A stretch of 5,818 bases of DNA from CANCDA01 sp043757205. GTDB taxonomy: Bacteria; Pseudomonadota; Gammaproteobacteria; Burkholderiales; Burkholderiaceae_C. The notes under the pieces were generated by a model that worked only from the letters and a program-made list of their open reading frames with translations, made no database searches and was not told where the DNA came from. The number at the start of each line of letters is the position of its first letter. Within the stretch, counting starts at the first letter, position 1. The DNA is taken from NCBI GenBank assembly GCA_043757205.1, contig JAYVPU010000178.1:1-5818 (forward strand), in the 5' to 3' direction. Of the stretch, positions 1 through 4,993 are shown one piece after another. Both the position numbers and the translations under genes were made by a program.

Positions 1-695
1 CGCCCATCCACTGCCGGGTAGGCCGCGTTGCCGGGCAGACCAATGCCCAAGGCCTCGACCATGCTGGCCATGGTGCTGGCCGTGCCCATGGTCATGCAGT
101 GGCCGTGGCTGCGGTGCATGCAGCTTTCAGCTTCAAAGAAATCGGCCAGCTTGAGCGTTCCCGCACGCACCTGCTCGCTCATGCTCCACACGCCGGTGCC
201 ACTGCCCAACTCTTGTCCGCGCCACTTGCCATTGAGCATGGGGCCACCACTCACGCCGATGGTGGGTAGGTTCACACTGGATGCGCCCATCAAGAGCGAA
301 GGCGTGGTCTTGTCGCAGCCCATGAGCAGCACCACGCCGTCAATCGGGTTGCCGCGAATGCTTTCCTCCACGTCCATGGAGGCCAGGTTGCGGTACAGCA
401 TGGCCGTGGGGCGCAGCAGCGTTTCGCCCAGGCTCATCACCGGGAATTCAAGCGGGAAGCCACCGGCTTCGTACACACCGATCTTCACCTGCTCGGCCAG
501 CGTGCGGAAGTGGCTGTTGCAGGGCGTGAGTTCGCTAAAAGTGTTGCAGATGCCGATGACGGGACGCCCGTCAAACTGGTCATGCGGCACGCCCTTGCCC
601 TTGACCCAACTGCGGTAGGCAAAGCCGTCACGGTCTTGGCGACCAAACCATTGCTGACTTCGCAGGGGCTTCTTGGGGGGAGGTGTTTGTGTCAT
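1..695 (-). CDS. IlvD/Edd-family sugar-acid (aldonate) dehydratase, N-terminal part, runs off left edge
   Basis: Reading leftward from ATG at 695-693, the frame stays open for 231 codons to the window edge; the family is usually about 570-600 residues, so roughly 60% is missing. It removes water from an aldonate to give a 2-keto-3-deoxy acid, using an Fe-S cluster and Mg2+ in the cytoplasm. Visible signatures: ICNTFSELTPCN (49-60), GCDKTTP (126-132), and SCMHRSHGHCMTMGTAST (191-208). Cysteines at 59, 127 and 200 fit the three cluster ligands described for L-arabinonate dehydratase, with E91 and D128 as likely Mg2+ ligands and K129 as the lysine that is carbamylated in these enzymes. SHGHC rather than the biosynthetic IlvD pattern, plus the sugar-transport context, favours L-arabinonate, D-xylonate or a similar acid over branched-chain amino acid synthesis. 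AAGG eight bases before the ATG is a modest ribosome site. It is transcribed divergently from the transporter operon. Family call is firm; exact substrate is open. Confidence 0.93.
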   Translation of the reverse strand, partial: MTQTPPPKKPLRSQQWFGRQDRDGFAYRSWVKGKGVPHDQFDGRPVIGICNTFSELTPCNSHFRTLAEQVKIGVYEAGGFPLEFPVMSLGETLLRPTAMLYRNLASMDVEESIRGNPIDGVVLLMGCDKTTPSLLMGASSVNLPTIGVSGGPMLNGKWRGQELGSGTGVWSMSEQVRAGTLKLADFFEAESCMHRSHGHCMTMGTASTMASMVEALGIGLPGNAAYPAVDG

Positions 696-772
696 GAAGG
701 GCGCCTTGGTTACAGTGAATCTTTCAGGGGAAGATAGAGAGATTAAGTGAGGTTGCGACTAGGGTTTTCCCG

Positions 773-803
773 ATGTCAAAACCTAATTCAATGGTCATAT
801 GAT
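773..803 (+). promoter_or_regulatory. Weak candidate promoter for the rightward operon
   Basis: TATGAT (798-803) is a good -10 match. The only -35 candidate at usable distance is ATGTCA (773-778, four of six) with a long 19-base spacer. The start of transcription would be near 810, about 34 bases before the dehydrogenase start codon. It overlaps the leftward promoter and the inverted repeat almost completely. A poor -35 may mean another start is used or an activator helps. Confidence 0.3.
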
Positions 804-827
804 AAACATTGAAAACTAATTTTGACA
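774..827. promoter_or_regulatory. Nested inverted repeat, probable operator of the GntR regulator
   Basis: Outer arms TGTCAAAA (774-781) and TTTTGACA (820-827) are perfect 8-bp complements. Inner arms TTCAATG (787-793) and CATTGAA (807-813) are perfect 7-bp complements. Both pairs centre at about 800, and the core contains the palindrome TCATATGA (795-802). Such symmetry in a short A+T-rich divergent gap is typical of a dimeric or tetrameric regulator site. The obvious candidate binder is the GntR protein encoded at 1802-2557. The arms do not match a known GntR consensus that I can name, so the assignment is inference from position and symmetry. Confidence 0.6.
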
Positions 828-828
828 A
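799..828 (-). promoter_or_regulatory. Candidate sigma-70 promoter for the dehydratase
   Basis: On the minus strand TTGTCA (828-823, five of six matches to TTGACA) is followed after 18 bases by TATCAT (804-799, five of six matches to TATAAT). The start of transcription would be near 792, leaving a leader of about 97 nt. The -10 element lies in the centre of the inverted repeat and the -35 element overlaps its right outer arm, so a bound regulator should block it. Confidence 0.5.
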
Positions 829-843
829 GATTTGGAGTGTGAA

Positions 844-1785
844 GTGGCTAACCCTGAAATTCTGTCGGTCGCCAAGTTCTGGCCTCCTTATACGGCCCAA
901 CTGAACGAGACCTATACCGTGCATGACCGCCTGCACCAAACCGACCCGGTGGCCTTCGCCCAGGTTGCCCCCCGCATCCGCGCCATTGCCGCCAGCGGCG
1001 AGGCCATCGTCACCCGTGAACTGATCGCGCAACTGCCTGCACTGGAGATGATCTCGGTGTTTGGTGTTGGCTATGACGGAGTTGACGTGAAGGCGGCGCA
1101 CGAGCGCGGCATTCCCGTCACCAACACGCCTGATGTCTTGACCGATGACGTGGCAGACATGGGCATGGTTTTGCTTTTGTCTATCGCACGCGGTGTGCCG
1201 CAGGCCGAGCAGTATTTGCGCGCCGGTCAGTGGCCGACAGGCCCGTACAAGCTAGGGCGCAAAGTCAGCGGCGCGCGCTTAGGCATCGTCGGTCTGGGCC
1301 GCATCGGCCAGGCCATCGCCACCCGCGCCGAAGGCTTTGGCATGAGCATTGCCTACACCACCCGCACGGAAAAGCCCGCCAGTGGCTACCGCTATTTCTC
1401 GAATGCCGAGGCCTTGGCGGCTGAAGTCGATTTCTTGATGGTCATCACCCCCGGTGGGGCTGGTACGCGCAAGTTGATCAACGCCAATGTGCTCAAGGCG
1501 CTGGGCCCCAAAGGCTTCCTGATCAACGTGGCGCGCGGCAGCGTGTGCGACGAGCAAGCCGTGATCGAAGCCCTGCAAATGGGCATCATCGCCGGGGCTG
1601 CGTTGGACGTGTTTGAGAACGAGCCCAACGTGCCCGAGGTCTTGCGTGCGATGGACAACGTGGTGCTCACACCGCACATGGCCAGCGGCACCTGGGAGAC
1701 GCGCCGCGCCATGGCCGATCTGGCCTTTGGCAACCTGGGCGCGCACTTTGCGGGCCAGCCCTTGTTGACGCCGGTTCCGGCTTAA
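844..1785 (+). CDS. D-isomer-specific 2-hydroxyacid dehydrogenase (glyoxylate/hydroxypyruvate reductase-like)
   Basis: A 313-residue cytoplasmic NAD(P)-dependent enzyme that interconverts a 2-keto acid and a D-2-hydroxy acid. The nucleotide-binding loop is GLGRIG (150-155). The catalytic triad of the family is visible: R231 in NVARGSV, E260 in FENEP and H278 in TPHMAS. The catalytic domain signature FGVGYDGVD lies at 73-81. After the second strand of the Rossmann fold the sequence reads AYTTRTEK; a T-R pair instead of an acidic residue suggests NADP(H) preference, as in plant and bacterial hydroxypyruvate reductases. I chose GTG at 844 because GGAG (834-837) sits six bases upstream; an in-frame TTG at 832 would add four residues but overlaps that site. 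The regulator gene follows after 16 bases. It may reduce glyoxylate, hydroxypyruvate or a pathway keto acid; the true substrate is not readable. Length is normal. Confidence 0.92.
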   Translation: MANPEILSVAKFWPPYTAQLNETYTVHDRLHQTDPVAFAQVAPRIRAIAASGEAIVTRELIAQLPALEMISVFGVGYDGVDVKAAHERGIPVTNTPDVLTDDVADMGMVLLLSIARGVPQAEQYLRAGQWPTGPYKLGRKVSGARLGIVGLGRIGQAIATRAEGFGMSIAYTTRTEKPASGYRYFSNAEALAAEVDFLMVITPGGAGTRKLINANVLKALGPKGFLINVARGSVCDEQAVIEALQMGIIAGAALDVFENEPNVPEVLRAMDNVVLTPHMASGTWETRRAMADLAFGNLGAHFAGQPLLTPVPA

Positions 1786-1801
1786 AGAAGAGAGTCGTCA
1801 A

Positions 1802-2557
1802 GTGAACAGCAGCGCCATCAAAAACGTTCACGGCAACACGCTGGACTTTTTGGGTGCGGCCCTTGTGGCCGGGCGCTATGCGGTCGGGGCCACCTTGCCA
1901 CCCGAGCCCACGTTGTGCACCGAGTTGGGCGTGAGCCGCACCGTGGTGCGCGAGGCCGTCAAGTCGTTGGTGGCCAAGGGGTTGATCCACACCGGCCCCA
2001 AGGTGGGTACACGCGTCATGCCCAGTGAGCAGTGGAACTGGTTTGACCCTGATGTGATCGCCTGGCAATCCAAGGCGGGCTTGTCCACCGAGTTCATCCG
2101 TGACTTGCAGGACTTGCGTTTGGTGGTGGAGCCCGCCGCCGTCAGGCTCGCCGCTGCCCGCCGCACGCCAGAAGACCTGATCGAGATTGAAGCGGCTTAC
2201 GCGGGTATGGAAAAAGCCGTGCTGGAGGGCGGCGACTATGTGACGCACGATTTGCGCTTTCACCAGGGCCTGTTGCGCGCCTCACACAACCGCATGCTGG
2301 TGCAAATGAGCAAAGTGCTGGGCGCGCTCTTACGCACCAGTTTTGAGATTTCCACCCGCAAAAAAAATGGCCCCCGCAGCTCATTGCCACTGCACCGCGC
2401 CGTGCTGGACGCGGTGGCCGCAGGCCAGCCGGCCAAGGCCGAGCGCGCTGTGCTGGTGCTGATCAATGGCGCGCACGCTGACCTTGAACAGGTGCTGGTG
2501 TCGCGCAAAAAACTGCCACGTCTGGACCAACCCGGCTCGCGCCTCAAGGCCGCATGA
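1802..2557 (+). CDS. GntR-family transcriptional regulator, FadR/FCD subfamily, DgoR-like
   Basis: 251 residues beginning at GTG, with GAAGAGAG (1787-1794) seven bases before it. The N-terminal winged helix (about 12-74) shows the GntR pattern: LPPEPTLCTELGVSRTVVREAVKSL and then GLIHTGPKVGTRV. The linker QWNWFDPDVIAWQ (77-89) resembles the QWN-x-x-D-x-DV-x-x-W linker of E. coli DgoR, the galactonate repressor. The C-terminal all-helical FCD domain (about 96-230) senses a small organic acid; D150 and H154 (DLRFH) and H198 (LPLHRAV) fit metal or ligand positions. The histidine usually found about 22 residues after the second conserved His is leucine here (L220), as also seems true of DgoR. It is probably a repressor of this locus acting at the inverted repeat near 800 and relieved by an aldonate or 2-keto-3-deoxy acid; that is inferred from subfamily and position. 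It lies in the rightward operon, so autoregulation is likely. Confidence 0.9.
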   Translation: MNSSAIKNVHGNTLDFLGAALVAGRYAVGATLPPEPTLCTELGVSRTVVREAVKSLVAKGLIHTGPKVGTRVMPSEQWNWFDPDVIAWQSKAGLSTEFIRDLQDLRLVVEPAAVRLAAARRTPEDLIEIEAAYAGMEKAVLEGGDYVTHDLRFHQGLLRASHNRMLVQMSKVLGALLRTSFEISTRKKNGPRSSLPLHRAVLDAVAAGQPAKAERAVLVLINGAHADLEQVLVSRKKLPRLDQPGSRLKAA

Positions 2558-2595
2558 CATGACCCTCTGTTTCATCCCCTTCCATAACCAACCTT

Positions 2596-2600
2596 AGGAG
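2596..2600 (+). promoter_or_regulatory. Strong ribosome binding site of the binding-protein gene
   Basis: AGGAG nine bases before ATG 2610 is the best Shine-Dalgarno match in the window and fits the high synthesis expected of a periplasmic binding protein. The 52-base gap after the regulator gene shows no clear promoter or terminator. Confidence 0.65.
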
Positions 2601-2609
2601 ACTTCACCG

Positions 2610-3986
2610 ATGAAAAGCAAGCTGTTCGTAACTTCCGCGCTGATGACTGCGGCGCTGCTGGCCCACGGCCAGGCAGCGGCGCAGGAAAAGCTCACCGTCT
2701 GGTGGGTCAAAGGCTTTTACAAAGCCGAGGACGATGCGCTCTTTGTGGCCATCAAAAAGTTCGAGGAAAAAAACAAGGGCATCAAGATCGAGCTGTCGCA
2801 GTACCCGATCCAGGACATGATCCCCAAGACCGTGGCCGCGCTCGATTCGGGCAGCCCGCCCGACATCGCCTATGCCGACACCTACGACTTTCAGGTCACG
2901 GCCAAGTGGGCCTATGACGGCAAGCTGGAGGACATCTCCAGCGTGATCAACCCGATGCACAACAAGTTTGAAGAGGCGGCGCTGTCCACCACCTTCTTGC
3001 TGAACAACGCCAGCCAAAAGCGCGCCTACTACGCCTTCCCGCTCAAGCAGCAAACCATGCACATCCAGTACTGGAAAGACATGCTGGGTGAGGCGGGTTT
3101 CAAAGACAGCGACATCCCCAAAGACTGGAAAGGCTATTGGAGCTTCTGGTGCGACAAGGTGCAACCCGCTTACCGTCAAAAGTCGGGCCTGCGCGGCTTT
3201 GGCACAGGCTTCCCCATGGGTGTGGATTCGAGCGATTCGTTCTACTCCTTCCTGACTTTCATGGACGCCTACAACGTCAAGCTGGTCAACGACTCCGGCA
3301 AGCTGCTGGTGGATGACCCGGCGGTGCGTGCGGGCCTGATCAACGCCATGACCGACTACACCTCGGGCTATGCCAAGGGCTGCACGCCACCGTCCAGCAC
3401 CAGCTGGAAAGACCCGGACAACAATGTCGCCTTCCACAACAAGACCACCGTGATGACGCACAACGCGACCATCTCGATTGCCGCCAAGTGGTTGGACGAC
3501 ATGAACAACGCCGCTCTCACACAAGCCCAGCGTGATGTGGCCAAGGACAACTACACCAACAAAATTGCGACCGCTGGTTTTCCCACCAAGCCCGACGGCA
3601 GCAAGATGATTTACCGCGCTGCGGTGAAAACGGGTGTGATCTTCAAGGACGCCAAGAACAAGCCTGCGGCCAAGAAGTTCTTGTCCTTCCTGCTGGAAGA
3701 CGCCAACCTGACGCCTTATGTTGAAGGCTCGCTGGGCCGCTGGTTCCCCATCACCAAGGCGGCGCAGCAAAGCCCGTTCTGGAAGACAGACCCGCACCGT
3801 CTGGCCGTGTACAACCAGTTCATGAATGGGACTACGCCTTTCGAGTTCACCAAGAACTACAAGTTCACGGTGCTCAACAACGAGAATGTCTGGGCCAAGG
3901 CCATGAACCGCGTACTGAACGAGAAAGTGCCAGTGGACAAGGCGGTCGATGAAATGATCGCCCGCATCAAGCAAGTGGCGGGTTGA
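2610..3986 (+). CDS. ABC transporter extracellular substrate-binding protein, family 1 (sugar type)
   Basis: A 458-residue secreted protein that captures the substrate in the periplasm and delivers it to the two permeases encoded next. The N-terminus is a classical Sec signal peptide: MKSK, hydrophobic stretch FVTSALMTAALLA, then AHGQAAAQ with likely cleavage after the alanines near residue 24. There is no lipobox cysteine, so it should be soluble. The mature start EKLTVWWVKGF, the SGSPPDIAYADTYDF segment (80-94), the LPL-like AFPLKQQTMHIQYWKDML (142-159) and GRWFPITKAA (376-385) are typical of the MalE/UgpB-like cluster (COG1653). It is somewhat longer than the usual 410-430 residues. The mature part has only two cysteines, C181 (SFWCDKV) and C258 (KGCTPP), which could form a disulfide. 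Many exposed aromatic residues (WW, YW, W173, W177, W180) are suited to stacking on sugar rings. The ligand cannot be named. Confidence 0.93.
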   Translation: MKSKLFVTSALMTAALLAHGQAAAQEKLTVWWVKGFYKAEDDALFVAIKKFEEKNKGIKIELSQYPIQDMIPKTVAALDSGSPPDIAYADTYDFQVTAKWAYDGKLEDISSVINPMHNKFEEAALSTTFLLNNASQKRAYYAFPLKQQTMHIQYWKDMLGEAGFKDSDIPKDWKGYWSFWCDKVQPAYRQKSGLRGFGTGFPMGVDSSDSFYSFLTFMDAYNVKLVNDSGKLLVDDPAVRAGLINAMTDYTSGYAKGCTPPSSTSWKDPDNNVAFHNKTTVMTHNATISIAAKWLDDMNNAALTQAQRDVAKDNYTNKIATAGFPTKPDGSKMIYRAAVKTGVIFKDAKNKPAAKKFLSFLLEDANLTPYVEGSLGRWFPITKAAQQSPFWKTDPHRLAVYNQFMNGTTPFEFTKNYKFTVLNNENVWAKAMNRVLNEKVPVDKAVDEMIARIKQVAG

Positions 3987-4003
3987 TCAACGCCTGACCA
4001 AGT

Positions 4004-4034
4004 GGTGAACGGCGATTTTGGATCACCGTTCACC
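4004..4034 (+). repeat. Hairpin 1: GGTGAACGG / CCGTTCACC inverted repeat
   Basis: Arms GGTGAACGG (4004-4012) and CCGTTCACC (4026-4034) are perfect 9-bp complements with 13 bases between; GAT/ATC inside (4014-4016 with 4022-4024) can extend the stem after one mismatch. It starts 17 bases after the stop codon of the binding-protein gene. The right arm is also the outer arm of the next hairpin, so both cannot form fully at once. Confidence 0.75.
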
Positions 4035-4083
4035 CTGAGCCTGTCGAAGGGCCGCGAGGCTTCGACAGGCTCAGCCCAAACGG
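4026..4083 (+). repeat. Hairpin 2: REP-like extragenic palindrome CTGAGCCTGTCGAA / TTCGACAGGCTCAG
   Basis: Perfect 14-bp arms at 4035-4048 and 4061-4074. Inside, GCC/GGC (4051-4053, 4058-4060) can close a GCGA loop of GNRA type, with a GG bulge. Outside, CCGTT (4026-4030) pairs with AACGG (4079-4083) across a four-by-four mismatch. The core looks like the dispersed palindrome I recall from many proteobacterial genomes. No run of T follows, so it is not a standard intrinsic terminator. Its place between binding-protein and permease genes matches the malE-malF REP of E. coli, which protects upstream mRNA from 3' exonucleases; a similar role here would raise binding protein over permease. Genomic copy number was not examined. 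Confidence 0.75.
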
Positions 4084-4091
4084 TTTATAAA
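4062..4091 (+). promoter_or_regulatory. Possible internal promoter before the permease genes
   Basis: TCGACA (4062-4067, five of six matches to the -35 consensus) and TATAAA (4086-4091, five of six to the -10) are 18 bases apart. Transcription would start near 4098, about 17 bases before ATG 4115. The -35 part lies inside the right arm of the REP-like hairpin, so the match may be a by-product of that repeat. Confidence 0.25.
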
Positions 4092-4114
4092 TCACATAGC
4101 GTTTACGTCTCATC

Positions 4115-4984
4115 ATGTCCAACCCCAGCATGGTCTTAGCCCCCAACGCCGCGCCCGTCGCGCGCACCGCCACCCAGTGGGAGTTTTGGGGTCGCGTGCT
4201 GGTGGTGCCCTACATCCTGGTGTTCTTGGTGTTCGTGCTCTACCCGGTGTGCTACGGCCTGTGGCTGGCGCGCCATCCCGAGAGCTATGTGCAGCTTTTC
4301 GACGACCCCATTTTCTTCCGCACCGCCGTCAACACGGTGATCTTTTTGGTGGTGGCGATCAACTTCAAGATGATGATCGCCATGGTGCTGTCGGGGTTTT
4401 TTATCCAGACCCGCTGGTGGATCAAGGCCTTGTCCGTGGTCTTCATTTTGCCTTGGGCTCTGCCCTCCATCCCCACTATTTTGTCGGTGCGCTTCATGCT
4501 CAACCCCGAGTGGGGTGTGATCAACCAGACTATCTTCCGCCTGACCGGGCTGGATGGCCCCAATTGGCTCAATGACCCGACTCTGGCGTTGACGTTCTCC
4601 ATGCTCATGCACGTCTGGAAATCGCTGCCCTTCTGGACCTTGATTCTCATTTCCGCGCGCCTGGCCATCCCCGCCGAGCAGTACGAAGCCGCCTCGGTGG
4701 ACGGCGCCAGCAGTTGGCAAAAATTCAAGTTCATCACCTGGCCGTCGATGCGCACCATGTACATCACCTCCACTATTCTGTCGATGATCTGGACGCTGGG
4801 TGACTTCAACAGCGTGTACCTGCTCACCGGCGGTGGCCCGGCTGACCTCACGCACGTGCTGGCCACGTTAGGCATTCGTTACCTGCGGTTGGACCAGGTG
4901 GACCTGGCTATGGCCTCCATCGTGGTGGCGCTACCGCTGGTGTTACCGCTGGTCTATTTCATGATGAAGCGCTTGTCCAAATAA
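4115..4984 (+). CDS. ABC sugar transporter permease 1 (MalF/UgpA type)
   Basis: 289 residues, inner-membrane subunit of a CUT1-type importer. Six hydrophobic segments are visible, roughly 27-50, 71-93, 103-123, 158-181, 214-235 and 265-284. The cytoplasmic EAA loop that docks on the ATPase reads EQYEAASVDGASSWQKFKFITWPSM (E191, A192, A193, G197). LTGGGPADLTHVLATLGIRY near 237-256 is the usual stretch after the fifth segment. MalF proteins of this short class lack the large periplasmic P2 domain. The start is ATG at 4115, but no Shine-Dalgarno-like purine run precedes it; ATG 4130 (codon 6) is no better placed. Initiation may be weak or coupled to mRNA structure in the hairpin region upstream. 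The second permease follows after nine bases. Confidence 0.93.
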   Translation: MSNPSMVLAPNAAPVARTATQWEFWGRVLVVPYILVFLVFVLYPVCYGLWLARHPESYVQLFDDPIFFRTAVNTVIFLVVAINFKMMIAMVLSGFFIQTRWWIKALSVVFILPWALPSIPTILSVRFMLNPEWGVINQTIFRLTGLDGPNWLNDPTLALTFSMLMHVWKSLPFWTLILISARLAIPAEQYEAASVDGASSWQKFKFITWPSMRTMYITSTILSMIWTLGDFNSVYLLTGGGPADLTHVLATLGIRYLRLDQVDLAMASIVVALPLVLPLVYFMMKRLSK

Positions 4985-4986
4985 GG
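4982..4986 (+). promoter_or_regulatory. Ribosome binding site overlapping the stop codon of permease 1
   Basis: TAAGG includes the TAA stop (4982-4984) of the upstream permease and lies seven bases before ATG 4994. The overlap suggests translational coupling, which would keep the two permease subunits in equal amounts. Confidence 0.5.
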
Positions 4987-4993
4987 CCCCACC

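Larger units (their letters stand above)
696..843. promoter_or_regulatory. Divergent intergenic control region
   Basis: These 148 bp separate the start codons of the leftward dehydratase and rightward dehydrogenase and are visibly richer in A+T than the flanking genes, especially 774-830. The right part holds the nested inverted repeat and the promoter-like hexamers listed separately. The left part (about 696-770) would be the untranslated leader of the dehydratase mRNA; it carries no convincing ORF, only a short GGTTTT/AAAACC dyad (763-768 with 778-783). Confidence 0.75.

Noticed and set aside
28..618. Plus-strand open frame of 196 codons
   Set aside because: It lies opposite the dehydratase, whose minus-strand reading has Fe-S and Mg2+ motifs; the plus-strand reading resembles nothing.
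822..827. Perfect TTGACA as a rightward -35 box
   Set aside because: A -10 box 17 bases on would fall at about 845, inside the dehydrogenase gene, and nothing TATAAT-like is there. It is better explained as the right arm of the inverted repeat.
832..843. TTG start at 832 for the dehydrogenase
   Set aside because: The GGAG ribosome site (834-837) would lie inside the coding region; GTG 844 has correct spacing to it.
2604..3974. Long minus-strand open frame of 456 codons opposite the binding-protein gene
   Set aside because: Its translation has no recognisable domain and the exact mirror position with high third-base GC explains the lack of stops; the plus-strand gene has a signal peptide, ribosome site and clear family motifs.
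4035..4083. Rho-independent terminator after the binding-protein gene
   Set aside because: The stem is strong but is followed by CCCAAACGGTTTATAAATC rather than a T-run, and the downstream permeases need read-through.
4004..4083. CRISPR-like repeat cluster
   Set aside because: Units are inverted and adjacent, without regular spacers or cas genes; a REP/BIME-type element fits better.
4136..4855. Minus-strand open frame of 239 codons opposite permease 1
   Set aside because: Composition is dominated by H, Q, G, E and R as expected for a GC-rich antisense shadow; no start signal or family motif.
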